Origin: Bacteroidota bacterium
Lineage (GTDB): Bacteria; Bacteroidota; Bacteroidia; Chitinophagales; Chitinophagaceae
DNA: 64,000 bases
NCBI GenBank assembly: GCA_018268085.1
Contig: JAFDXE010000021.1
Coordinates: 1-64,000 of the forward strand
Direction: 5' to 3'
Of the stretch, positions 6,898 through 16,900 are shown one piece after another. Under the pieces are notes generated by a model, which saw nothing but the letters and a program-made list of their open reading frames with translations, had not been told where the DNA came from and made no database searches. The position numbers were made by a program, and so were the translations under genes. Numbering within the stretch: position 1 is the first letter of the stretch; every line of letters starts with the position of its first letter.

Positions 6898-9090
6898 ATG
6901 CTTACAAATTTTACACAAAAAGTTGCTTACACAACAGCAATGCTCGGTTTGCTAACCACTGCAGCATTTGCACAAACAAGTATCAGACCTTACACACTTG
7001 CTTATTCAGAAAATTTAAAGGGTGGAACAGTAATGTTCGGTAACACTTCCATGCACATCGTTGACAATGGAAATGTTAACCTTACTAAGATGAACCAAAC
7101 AGGAAATGCCAACAACGGCGTGGGTGGTTTAGGTTTTAGCCAGTATGGTAATGATAACTCTAACATGACTTTCATCGATGTTGATGGTACAACAGGCGAC
7201 GGCGCAGCGACAAAGAATTCATCTTCCGCTGACCTGGTTTTACCTGCCGGTACTAATACAATCAGGTTTGCACGTTTATACTGGGGTGGTAGAATTGCCA
7301 ACTCAACTGTAAATGCAACTCCTGATACTTTACGTAAGATCAAAATCCGTAAAGGAACTTCAGGTGCTTATACTTCAGCAATTACTGCTGCTTCAAACGT
7401 TGCTTCTTTTAATATTGCAAATACTACAGACAAAGTTTACCAATCTTTTGTTGATATTACCCAGTTTGTAAATACACTTGGTTCAGGAACGTACACAGTA
7501 GCTGATATTCCTTCAACCGCAGGAAGTATTGGAAGTGGTGGTGCGTATGCAGGTTGGACAATTGTTGTTGCTTACGAAAATACTGCAGTGGCTTATAACA
7601 GTGTTCGTGTGTACGATGGTTATGCACAGGTATTTAACACAGGTTCTGCTACCACTTTAAGTGTAACGCTTTCTGGTTTAAATGTTCCTAATAATCCATT
7701 GGCTGCTGATGAAGCTGTAATGGCTTCAATGGCTTGGGAAGGTGATGCTAACTTATATGGTTCTGTTACCAGCCCTGAAGGTGATTTCATTAAAGTAAAC
7801 GGAATTGATGTTTCTAATGCAATGAACCCATCTACAAACTTCTGGAATGGTTCAATCACTAAGAACGGAACAAATGTAACTACTAAAAACCCGAACTATA
7901 CCAACCAGATGGGTATCGATATTGATGAGGTAAATGTTGGTACAGGATTTAATATTCTTCCAAACGCTACTTCTGTTACTGTTCAGTTTGGTACAGAGCA
8001 GGATCAGTATTTCCCTAGCGTATTTACTTTCAACATCAGGATGAAAGATCCACTGGTTACTTTGGATAAAACAGTTACTGATGCAAGCGGAGATGGATAT
8101 GTAGATGCCAATGAAGTATTAACTTATGTATTATCTGGTGCAAATTCAGGAAATGGTATCGCTTATAACACAGTTGTTGTAGATACTTTACCTACTAACG
8201 TTACTTATATTCCGAACACTTTGGAAGTTGTAAACGGTGCTGGTGTTTCTGCCGGAATTAAAACAGATGCGCAGGATAACGACGAAGCTTTCAAAGGAAC
8301 TGCTAACGGTAAAACATACGTGAAATTCTTTTTAGGTCAAAACGCAACCGGATCAACAGGTGGTCAATTGCCTGCGGCGCCAAACGGTGCTTACAGTGTG
8401 AAATTTAAAGTTCAGGCTGGTGCGATCCCTGGTAGTGTTATCAACACAGCACGTATCACTGCAAATTCACAGGCTGGTGATGTGTTCACTGATGATGGTA
8501 CTGCAGTTATCGGTGCAAACGGTGGTCCGGTGCCTGTTAAATTAACTACTTTCAAAGCTGTTTTGTTCAACAAGAATGGTTTGTTAACATGGTCTACTGA
8601 ATCAGAATTAAACAGTGATTACTTTATCGTAGAAAGAAGTATTGATGGCGTTCATTTCGAAGCAAGAGGTAAAGTTGCTGGTAACGGTACTACTTCTTTC
8701 ACACACAACTACTCTTATACTGATGTTTTGAACACAAACGCTTCAGTTGTTTACTATCGTTTGAAAATTGTTGATGTGGATGCTAAATACGGTTTCTCTA
8801 AAACAGTTGCGATCAAATTAAGTGGTTCTTTGGATATCAATGATTTCAATGTATATCCTAACCCATTCATCAGCGATATCAAAGTAACAGTAACGGCTAC
8901 TGAAGATCAAATGGCTTCTTTCCGTGTGATTTCATTCGACGGTAAAGAAATGATCAACAGGAAAGTGTCTTTACAGTCTGGTACAAACATCGTTGTACTT
9001 ACAGATTTCGGTAGAATTGCTAAAGGAAATTATATCCTGGAAGTTACTACCAGCACTGATAAGTTCATCAAGAAAATTATAAAGAACTAA
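6898..9090 (+). CDS. T9SS type A-sorted cell-surface protein with DUF11-like domain
   Basis: A 730-residue secreted protein. Residues 1-26 are a Sec signal peptide ending AAFAQ. Residues 30-390 are a beta-rich region of unknown fold containing an FARLYWGG segment. Residues about 395-545 form a DUF11/adhesin-like domain (LDKTVTDASGDGYVDANEVLTY, VVVDTLPTNVTYIPN). At about 555-645 comes the FN3-like module that commonly precedes T9SS signals (PVKLTTFKAV, YFIVERS, YYRLKIVD). The last 80 residues are a type A sorting domain (VYPNPF near the start, ending FIKKIIKN). T9SS cargo is carried across the outer membrane and anchored or released. Codons are strongly biased to T- and A-ending forms, unlike neighbouring genes, which suggests high expression. 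A strong terminator follows. Confidence 0.85.
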   Translation: MLTNFTQKVAYTTAMLGLLTTAAFAQTSIRPYTLAYSENLKGGTVMFGNTSMHIVDNGNVNLTKMNQTGNANNGVGGLGFSQYGNDNSNMTFIDVDGTTGDGAATKNSSSADLVLPAGTNTIRFARLYWGGRIANSTVNATPDTLRKIKIRKGTSGAYTSAITAASNVASFNIANTTDKVYQSFVDITQFVNTLGSGTYTVADIPSTAGSIGSGGAYAGWTIVVAYENTAVAYNSVRVYDGYAQVFNTGSATTLSVTLSGLNVPNNPLAADEAVMASMAWEGDANLYGSVTSPEGDFIKVNGIDVSNAMNPSTNFWNGSITKNGTNVTTKNPNYTNQMGIDIDEVNVGTGFNILPNATSVTVQFGTEQDQYFPSVFTFNIRMKDPLVTLDKTVTDASGDGYVDANEVLTYVLSGANSGNGIAYNTVVVDTLPTNVTYIPNTLEVVNGAGVSAGIKTDAQDNDEAFKGTANGKTYVKFFLGQNATGSTGGQLPAAPNGAYSVKFKVQAGAIPGSVINTARITANSQAGDVFTDDGTAVIGANGGPVPVKLTTFKAVLFNKNGLLTWSTESELNSDYFIVERSIDGVHFEARGKVAGNGTTSFTHNYSYTDVLNTNASVVYYRLKIVDVDAKYGFSKTVAIKLSGSLDINDFNVYPNPFISDIKVTVTATEDQMASFRVISFDGKEMINRKVSLQSGTNIVVLTDFGRIAKGNYILEVTTSTDKFIKKIIKN

Positions 9091-9133
9091 TTGTAATATA
9101 TACTGACAAATTTCTTGGGGGTTTTATTTTACA

Positions 9134-9166
9134 AGCGGCTGCCTTTTGGCGGCTGCTTTTTTTTTG
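9134..9166 (+). terminator. Intrinsic terminator after the T9SS protein gene
   Basis: A 10-bp stem (9134-9143 with 9148-9157, two G-T pairs) encloses a TTTT loop and is followed by nine T residues. It starts 43 bases after the stop codon at 9090. Confidence 0.85.
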
Positions 9167-9231
9167 CAAAAAAGCAATAGCTATAAGCTTTGAGCTATGA
9201 CCTCCATTTCTTTTTCACCATTCTCAACCTA

Positions 9232-9350
9232 TCATTCATCATTCACAATTCCTAATTCAAAATTCATAATTCACAATTCATAATTCACAATTCATAATTC
9301 ACAATTCATAATTCATCATTCATAATTCACAATTCATCATTCCTCATTCG
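9232..9350. repeat. ATTCA/AATTC low-complexity tandem repeat, copy 1
   Basis: About 120 bases of degenerate tandem units, mostly alternating AATTCATAATTC and AATTCACAATTC with a 10-base period. It lies between two convergent genes and runs into the last codons of the peptide-binding lipoprotein gene, whose stop codon is at 9337-9339. Similar tracts lie at 12889-12970 and, inverted, at 20702-20770. Confidence 0.8.
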
Positions 9351-10980
9351 CCTTCCCCACCTTCCTCAACTCCAGCATATTCAAACTATTCGATCTGAAA
9401 TTACGGATGTTCGTATGCACCAGGTGAAGAACCATATCATACCATAAAGGAATAATGGGCGCTTCCTCGATAATGATCCTGTCCATAGCACGATACATTG
9501 TGTACCGGAGCGAGTCATTTGTTTCAGATAAGGATTGAGTATACAAAGAGTCATACCTGCTGTTTTTAAACCTTGTATAATTCGGAGGTGCCGGGTTGTT
9601 TCCATAAAACACACCCAGGTAATTTTCTGCATCCGGGTAATCGGCTATCCAGCTTCCCCTGAAAAACAATACCTGCGATTTACTGGTTTGCTCCAGCAAC
9701 AAACTCTTTTGCACAGTTTCCACAACAACGTTTACGCCTAGTTGCTTTAATTCATTTACGATGTAAGTGCCCAACGCTGCATAGTTGGGTATCGTTAATA
9801 GTTTAATGGGAGGCGCATTGGCTGCATCATACCCAGCTTCTGCCAGCAATGCCTTTGCTTTTACCGGATCATAGGTATAACCCTTAACCAGCGAGTCGTT
9901 ATGCGATGGCAAACCTGCCGGAACAAAACCGCTTTCAGCGGCAATGCCCAATGAATTACGCAGGTACAAGATCATCTTCCGCCTGTCTATTCCGTAATTG
10001 ATTGCCTGCCGGATCTTTTGTAAACGAAGCGGCGAATTTTTCAGCAGTTCATTCAATGTATCCGATAATATTCCCAGGTATTCGATATTCAGGTATGGAT
10101 GCTTATCCAGCAATAATTTTCCTTCCCATTGCTTACGCAGATTACCGGTTTTGGTAAGTATTTCATCTTTAAATGATGCATCAATGTCATTAATAAAATC
10201 CAGTCGCCCCTGCTGAAATTCCAAAAACTCGGTTGCCTTGCTGTCAAAAAAACTCACCTTAATCCCATCTAGATACGGCAACGGGTAGCCGCTGCTGTCG
10301 CGTTCAAAATAATGCGGATTCTTTTTTAGTATCAATGCCTGCCCTTCTTCCCATGCCGTAAAACAAAACGGCCCTGTTCCTACCGGGTGACGCCGGAAAT
10401 CAGTACCATATTTTTCAACCGCCTCTTTGGGAACGATAGAACAATATTGCATACTGAGTATGCCGAGTATCGGTTGAAATGGCTGTTTTAATTTTAAGCG
10501 GAACGTTGAATCATCAATTGCGGTAAAAGGGGCTACACTGTCGATTCGGCTGTTAAAAATCCATGCACCCGGACTGGCAGTATGCTCATCCACAATTCTA
10601 GTAAAACTATAAACGATATCTGAGGCCTTCATTTTTCGGCCCTTACCACCAGCAAAACATTCATCATCATGAAAAAAAACATCCGTTCTCACATGAAAAA
10701 TTATCACCCGGTTATCGTCGGTAAATTCCCAGCGCTTTGCCAGTGAGGGAACCAATTGCAAATTTTCATCTACCTCCGTTAGTGTATTATACAACTGGTG
10801 ATCGGCCCACATCACAGATTGATTTTTGGCAAAAGCCGGATCCAGCGAGGCAATACCTTCAGCCTGGTTATAACGGAATATTTTTTTCCCGGGATGCTGG
10901 TGCGTGGTACAGCTACACAATACAAACATGCTCAGCAGTACTGTACCTACACGAGATATTGGTTTACTTAATAACATCAT
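9337..10980 (-). CDS. Peptide/oligopeptide-binding lipoprotein (SBP_bac_5 family)
   Basis: A 547-residue solute-binding protein of the DppA/OppA class. The N-terminal signal ends in a lipobox (VLCSC, probable lipidated Cys24). Typical features follow: EGIASLDPAFAKNQS at the start of the mature protein, the LAKRWEFTDD strand, MKASDIVYSFTRIVD, the GTGPFCFTAW motif, IRQAINYGIDRRKMI, and a C-terminal YRAMDRIIIEEAPIIPLWY. It would bind peptides or other small solutes in the periplasm and hand them to an ABC permease. No permease or ATPase gene lies beside it, so its transporter must be elsewhere or it has another role. Two adjacent ATG codons start the gene. Its last codons overlap the ATTCA repeat. 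Confidence 0.88.
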   Translation of the reverse strand: MMLLSKPISRVGTVLLSMFVLCSCTTHQHPGKKIFRYNQAEGIASLDPAFAKNQSVMWADHQLYNTLTEVDENLQLVPSLAKRWEFTDDNRVIIFHVRTDVFFHDDECFAGGKGRKMKASDIVYSFTRIVDEHTASPGAWIFNSRIDSVAPFTAIDDSTFRLKLKQPFQPILGILSMQYCSIVPKEAVEKYGTDFRRHPVGTGPFCFTAWEEGQALILKKNPHYFERDSSGYPLPYLDGIKVSFFDSKATEFLEFQQGRLDFINDIDASFKDEILTKTGNLRKQWEGKLLLDKHPYLNIEYLGILSDTLNELLKNSPLRLQKIRQAINYGIDRRKMILYLRNSLGIAAESGFVPAGLPSHNDSLVKGYTYDPVKAKALLAEAGYDAANAPPIKLLTIPNYAALGTYIVNELKQLGVNVVVETVQKSLLLEQTSKSQVLFFRGSWIADYPDAENYLGVFYGNNPAPPNYTRFKNSRYDSLYTQSLSETNDSLRYTMYRAMDRIIIEEAPIIPLWYDMVLHLVHTNIRNFRSNSLNMLELRKVGKANEE

Positions 10981-11081
10981 AACGTAGTTACTCTAAATTA
11001 TGCAATCAACTCCATTTATCGGTTTCTGCATCGCCACTTATCATTTATGCCGGCTTATTTTGAGGATAACAGTTATTTTTA

Positions 11082-12785
11082 TTGCCAAAACAGCATAACG
11101 TGTACAGCCGCTTTTTATACAGGTTTTTAATTTTGGGTTTTAGTTTTTTAACTACCGGCATGTCACTGTTTGCCCAAACCAACCCTGAACCAGTTTATAC
11201 ACGGCAGGATACTTTAAGAGGATCCAATGGCGCATACCGGCAACACTGGGATGTGTTGAAATATGACATTACGGTAAAGCCCGATTTCAATTCAAAAACC
11301 ATCGAAGGAAAAAACTCCATGACCTTTTTCGACAATGGAGTAAAATTAATGCAGGTTGATCTCCAGGAACCCATGATACTCGATAGTGTTTCAGATGAAC
11401 AACACGCTTTATCATTTAGCCGAGAAGGAAATGTGTATTGGGTTATGATAAGGGATACGGCTGCTATGTATAAGATCAAACCCGGACTAAAAACCATCAA
11501 CCTGTACTTCCACGGAAAACCAAGAGAAGCCGTTCGCCCGCCCTGGGATGGCGGCTGGATCTGGAAAAAAGATGCAATGGGTAATCCCTGGATGAGTGTT
11601 GCCTGCCAGGGACTGGGCGCCAGCGTATGGTATCCCTGCAAAGACATTCAAAGTGACGAACCTGACAGTGGTGCCATTTTGCGCATAATCGTTCCAGATA
11701 GTTTAACTGCTGTAGGTAATGGCCGGCTGAAAGAAAAAAAATCATTCAATGATGGTTGTACTCAATATAGTTGGGAAGTAAAATCTCCCATTAATAATTA
11801 TTGCATTGTTCCCTATATCGGTAAGTATGTTCACTTCGGTGAAATATACAATGGTGAAAAAGGAAAACTGGATATGGATTATTGGGTATTGGATTACAAC
11901 CTGGAGAAAGCAAAAAAACAATTTGAAGATGCGCCCCGTATGATGAAAGCATTTGAATACTGGTTTGGCCCCTATCCTTTTTATGCGGATGGATATAAAC
12001 TGGTTGAATCTCCACACCTGGGCATGGAACATCAAAGTGCCATTGCGTATGGCAATGGTTACCGGAATGGCTATATGGGAAAAGATCTATCCGGTTCGGG
12101 CTGGGGAATGAAATGGGATTTTATCATTGTTCATGAAAGTGGCCACGAGTGGTTTGCCAATAACATTACCAGTAAAGATATTGCTGATATGTGGATACAT
12201 GAATCGTTTACCAACTACAGCGAAACATTATTCACCGATTATTATTATGGAAAAGAAGCAGGAAATGATTACGTGATCGGCACAAGGAAAAAGATTGCCA
12301 ATGACATACCGATCATCGGCCCGTATGCAGTGAACAAAGAAGGCAGCGGCGACATGTATTACAAAGGTGGTAATATGATTCACATCATCCGGCAATTGAT
12401 AAATGATGATCAGAAATTCAGGGAGATGCTGCATGGCCTGAATAAAACTTTTTATCATCAAACGGTTACTTCAAAACAAATAGAAGACTACATCAGCAAA
12501 TTTGCTAAAAAAGATTTTTCAAAAATATTTGATCAATACCTCCGCACCATAAACATACCGGTTCTGGAATACAAAATAACCGGCCATACAGTTTCTTACC
12601 GATGGACCAATGTAGTGAGCGGTTTCAACATGCCCGTAAAAATTTCATTTGGGAAAAAAGACAGTACGGAAACCATGATTAAACCCACAACTGCATGGCA
12701 AAAAACAACTCCCGGTAACTGGTACAACGGCGAAACATTTATTCCCAACCGGAATTTTTATATACAAACAAAAAAAGTGCAATAA
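11082..12785 (+). CDS. M1-family zinc aminopeptidase, short form
   Basis: A 567-residue exported metallopeptidase. The zinc site is HESGH at residues 351-355 with the third ligand Glu374 in WIHES, which is HExxH-x18-E exactly as in M1 enzymes. The exopeptidase motif region reads GMEHQSAIAYG instead of the classical GAMEN. The N-terminal beta domain binds the substrate terminus. A signal peptide (LILGFSFLTTGMSLFAQ) directs it to the periplasm or surface. The usual C-terminal helical (ERAP1-like) domain is missing; only a small beta-domain follows the catalytic part. No ATG fits the signal peptide: the start is TTG at 11082 or, equally plausible, GTG at 11100. It probably trims peptides outside the cytoplasm. 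Confidence 0.88.
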   Translation: MPKQHNVYSRFLYRFLILGFSFLTTGMSLFAQTNPEPVYTRQDTLRGSNGAYRQHWDVLKYDITVKPDFNSKTIEGKNSMTFFDNGVKLMQVDLQEPMILDSVSDEQHALSFSREGNVYWVMIRDTAAMYKIKPGLKTINLYFHGKPREAVRPPWDGGWIWKKDAMGNPWMSVACQGLGASVWYPCKDIQSDEPDSGAILRIIVPDSLTAVGNGRLKEKKSFNDGCTQYSWEVKSPINNYCIVPYIGKYVHFGEIYNGEKGKLDMDYWVLDYNLEKAKKQFEDAPRMMKAFEYWFGPYPFYADGYKLVESPHLGMEHQSAIAYGNGYRNGYMGKDLSGSGWGMKWDFIIVHESGHEWFANNITSKDIADMWIHESFTNYSETLFTDYYYGKEAGNDYVIGTRKKIANDIPIIGPYAVNKEGSGDMYYKGGNMIHIIRQLINDDQKFREMLHGLNKTFYHQTVTSKQIEDYISKFAKKDFSKIFDQYLRTINIPVLEYKITGHTVSYRWTNVVSGFNMPVKISFGKKDSTETMIKPTTAWQKTTPGNWYNGETFIPNRNFYIQTKKVQ

Positions 12786-12888
12786 GTAGCAAAGAATTCA
12801 AAAATCAAAACTCAAAAATTTCTTCTGAACACTTTTTATCGCTCATCAATACATTTTCACTTCTAACATTCCTATATCAGCTATCCTT

Positions 12889-12970
12889 AATTCAGCATTC
12901 ATAATTCAGCATTCACAATTCAGCATTCACAATTCAGCATTCACAATTCAGCATTCATAATTCATAATTT
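12889..12970. repeat. ATTCA/AATTC low-complexity tandem repeat, copy 2
   Basis: About 80 bases of units alternating AATTCAGCATTC and AATTCACAATTC, in the same orientation as copy 1. It lies between the convergent M1 peptidase and NlpC/P60 genes and overlaps the stop codon of the latter at 12962. Confidence 0.8.
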
Positions 12971-13630
12971 AACCTCCTTCCTCACCCTTCCCCCTCCCAA
13001 AAACCTTGCACTATAATAATCGTCATTCAAATTATTGATCACCACTCCATTGCTGGTACTTGCATGAACAAAATAGCCGTCTGCCAGGTAAACACCTACA
13101 TGACTAACCCCGCCCCTCGTATTAAAAAAAACGAGATCTCCTTCCTTTAACTGATCCCTGTCTACTTTCTCACAAACACTGTATTGCTCTTTAGATGAAC
13201 GCGGTAATGCTTCATGAAAAACATTTGAATACAACGTACAGGAAAAAGCACTGCAATCGATTCCCGATTTGGTTGTCCCTCCATATTGATAGGGTGTTTG
13301 CCACCAGTTGTCGATGAACGAAAATAAGGCTATATTATTAACCGATTCAACATCCTTATTCAGAACCTGTGCATATTTGAATTGAATGGAACTGCTGTTT
13401 TCAATATCGTTTCCCGGAACGGGTGAAGATGATGGAGATTGTTGCAATGGAACAGGTTCAGAAGTTGTTTGAACAGGGTCGTTCCTTTTTATTTCAATGC
13501 CTTCTATAAATTTCACGCTCACCTTTTTCTCCTGTTGCTGCTTTTTATGCCGCATGGGCTGAGCGATGGAACTTACCCCCATCGTGGAAAAAATGATAAT
13601 ATGAATCGAAGTAAGTAATAAGCTTTTCAT
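12962..13630 (-). CDS. NlpC/P60 (C40) cell-wall peptidase
   Basis: A 222-residue exported cysteine peptidase. Residues 1-24 form a signal peptide ending SSIAQ, followed by a low-complexity linker rich in Ser, Pro and Gln (about 50-80). The catalytic domain spans 98-222 and holds Cys126 in SGIDCSAF, His177 in VSHVGVYL and His189 in YFVHAS, the standard C40 triad. Such enzymes cut the D-Glu to diamino-acid bond in peptidoglycan stem peptides, in growth, separation or recycling. No targeting domain such as SH3 or LysM is present. It is divergent from dnaE. Confidence 0.92.
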   Translation of the reverse strand: MKSLLLTSIHIIIFSTMGVSSIAQPMRHKKQQQEKKVSVKFIEGIEIKRNDPVQTTSEPVPLQQSPSSSPVPGNDIENSSSIQFKYAQVLNKDVESVNNIALFSFIDNWWQTPYQYGGTTKSGIDCSAFSCTLYSNVFHEALPRSSKEQYSVCEKVDRDQLKEGDLVFFNTRGGVSHVGVYLADGYFVHASTSNGVVINNLNDDYYSARFLGGGRVRKEVKL

Positions 13631-13919
13631 ACGTTAAATGAGTGGTTTATACGTATGTACGACTTTATCTTGTGGTAAATGATCGTCTGCTAAACCTTTG
13701 GTTACCTTTTTATTTTTTCCTTCCTGCTAGCCTGTCCTACAAACAAATGATGAATTTGATTAATCTGCGCCCCGTGCAAAGATACAGCACCATTACCGTA
13801 ATAGCATCAGTAAATGCCCGTTTTTAACATCCGTTGTTTTGTGGAAAAAGCCTTTTTATCTCCGCGTTTAGTTAACGATATTTGCAGACTCAATCACACA
13901 ATCATTCCAGCAAAAATCT
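13631..13919. other. Divergent intergenic region between the NlpC/P60 gene and dnaE
   Basis: No gene is recognised in these 300 bases. A near-match to the -7 element (ATATTTG at about 13880) could serve dnaE but lacks a clear TTG at the correct distance. I see no hairpin. Confidence 0.35.
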
Positions 13920-13925
13920 AAGGAG
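13920..13925 (+). promoter_or_regulatory. Strong Shine-Dalgarno of dnaE
   Basis: AAGGAG lies six bases before the dnaE ATG at 13932. Most genes here lack such a site, as is common in Bacteroidota, so this one both fixes the start and marks unusually SD-dependent initiation. Confidence 0.7.
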
Positions 13926-13931
13926 AAGCCT

Positions 13932-16900
13932 ATGAAGTTTTCCCATTTACATGTTCACACGCAGTATTCCTTACTGGATGGCGCCGCCTCCATAAAAGGA
14001 CTATATAAAAAAGCAATTGCAGATGGGATGCCCGCCCTCGCTATCAGCGACCATGGAAATATGTTTGGTGTATTTGAATTTGTAAAAGAAGCCTACAATC
14101 ACCTGGATGCAAATGGTAAACCCAAAGTGAAGCCGGTTGTTGGTTGTGAATTTTATATTACGCAGGATCGTAACAGGAAAAATTTCAGCAAAGAAGAAAA
14201 AGATCCGAGGCATCACCAGATATTACTCGCCAAAAATGAAGAAGGTTATCGCAACCTCGTAAAACTTACTTCACTGGGTTACATTGAAGGAATGTACAGC
14301 AAATATCCCCGTATTGATAAAGAACTTATTCATAAATACCACAAAGGACTCATCGCTACTACCTGTTGTTTGGGAGCGCTGGTTCCGCAAACCATTTTAA
14401 AGAAAGGAGAAGCAGAAGGCGAAAATGAATTTAAATGGTGGTTGAATATTTTCCAGGAAGATTATTATGTAGAATTACAACGGCATGGGATACCCGAACA
14501 GGAAAAAGTAAATGCCGTATTGCTGAAGTTTGCGAAGAAGTACAACGTTAAAGTAATTGCATCCAATGATTCTCACTATGTAGATCAGCAGGATTTTAAT
14601 GCACATGATATTTTGCTGTGCATCAACACCGGTGAAAAACAAAGCACGCCGGCACTCAGGGAATTTACGGATGATGATGTACTCGCAAAAAACAAACGCT
14701 TTGCATTTCCCAACGATCAGTTCTTTCTGAAAACAACGGAACAGATGTCGAAAGTGTTTGAAGATCTGCCTGAAGCGATCGACAACACCAACCATGTTAT
14801 TGATAAGATCGAATTACTCAATCTTAAAAAAGACATCCTGCTTCCCTACTTTGAAGTACCGGCAACCTACAAATCGCAGGACGAATACCTCGAACACCTC
14901 ACCTGGTCGGGTGCAAAGGAAAGATACAAGATCATAACGCCAGAAGCCGAAGAACGATTGCAGTTTGAACTGGGTATTATCCGCAAGATGGGCTTTGCAG
15001 GTTATTTTCTTATTGTGAGCGATTTCATTAAAGCCGGCAGAGACTTAGGTGTATTCATTGGCCCCGGACGTGGTTCGGCTGCAGGAAGTGCCGTGGCGTA
15101 TTGCATTGGCATTACCAATATTGATCCGATTAAATACAATTTATTGTTCGAGCGTTTCCTGAATCCAGAGCGTAAGTCGATGCCCGATATTGATACGGAC
15201 TTCGATGATGAAGGCCGTCAGAAAGTGTTGAATTATGTAGTGCAGAAATATGGTAAGAACCAGGTAGCACAGATCATAACGTACGGTACCATGGCTGCTA
15301 AATCTAGCATTGCCGATGTGGCCCGTGTGATGGATCTTCCTATTGCCGAGAGCAGGGCTATTTCAAAACTGGTTCCCGAACGCCCGGGCATCAGTTTAAA
15401 ACGATTGTTGCACGCACCATTTACAACAAAAGAAGCTAAGAACGGGGAGAAATCGCTGGAAGATAAAGAGCAACTCGCCGGTGAAGATATTGAAAGCGTT
15501 AAGCGGTTAAGAGAATTATACAATGCAGATGATCTCAACGGTAAAATTCTTCATGAAGCGGAAGTGCTTGAAGGTTCCGTTCGCAATACCGGTGTACACG
15601 CTTCGGCGATTATCATTGCACCAAAAGATCTTACTGAATTGCTCCCCGTAGCCACTTCAAAAGATTCTGATCTCTGGCTTACACAAATTGAAGGTGGCTC
15701 TATTGAAGAAGCCGGCGTAATCAAAATGGACTTTCTTGGATTGAAAACGCTGAGCATTATGAAAACGGCATTGCAACTCATCAAAGAAAATCATGGGATT
15801 TCTATTGACATAGACGGCATACCGTTAGATGATGAACTTACCTACAAATTGTACCAGCAGGGAGATACGAATGCCACGTTCCAGTTTGAAAGTCCGGGTA
15901 TGCAAAAATACCTCCGTGAATTAAAACCCGATAAGTTTGATGATCTGATTGCGATGAACGCATTGTACAGGCCGGGACCGATGTCGTACATTCCGCAGTT
16001 CGTTGCACGTAAGCATGGCCGTGAGGTAATTGAATATGATCTCCCCGACATGGAAGAATACCTCAAAGAAACCTATGGTATTACGGTGTACCAGGAACAG
16101 GTGATGTTGCTGTCTCAGAAGCTGGCAGGATTCAGTAAAGGTGATGCCGACGTATTGCGTAAAGCAATGGGTAAAAAGCAGATTGCCGTTCTGGATAAAA
16201 TGAAAGCGCAGTTCATAACCGGGGCTACCGGTAAGGGACACCCGAAAGATATGCTGGAGAAGATATGGAAAGACTGGGAAGCATTTGCCCAATACGCATT
16301 TAATAAATCACACTCCACCTGTTATGCATTTGTTGCTTACCAGACTGCATATTTAAAAGCCCACTACCCCAGTGAATATATGGCTGCGGTGTTGAATCAT
16401 GCAGGCAGTATCGACAAGATCACTTTCTTCATGGAAGAATGCAAACGCATGGGCATAAAAGTGCTGGGTCCGGATATCAACGAATCGCAAAGAGGATTCG
16501 CTGTAAATAAAAACGGGGAAATCCGGTTTGGATTCAGTGGGTTGAAAGGTGTTGGCGATGCCGCGATAGATAATATCATCGAAGAAAAAAACAAGCATGG
16601 TCATTTCAGGGATATTTTTGATTTGGTAAAAAGAGTAAACCTTCGTTCTGTAAATAAAAAATCGCTGGAAAGTCTTATTTATAGTGGAGCATTCGATTGT
16701 TTCAAAGACATCCACCGGGCTCAATATTTTTTCCAGGCGCCCGGCGATGTGGTTACACTGGAGAAGATCATCAAATTCGGATCGATATTTCAATCACAAT
16801 CGGCCAGTTCGAGTAATACCTTATTTGGAGATCTGCAAATGCCGGAGATCATGCCGCCTAAGATTGCCACCTGTGCACCCTGGCAACTGGTAGAAGAACT

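Noticed and set aside
9232..9350. CRISPR array
   Set aside because: Units are about 10 bases, degenerate and adjacent with no unique spacers of 25-40 bases, so it is a low-complexity tandem repeat.
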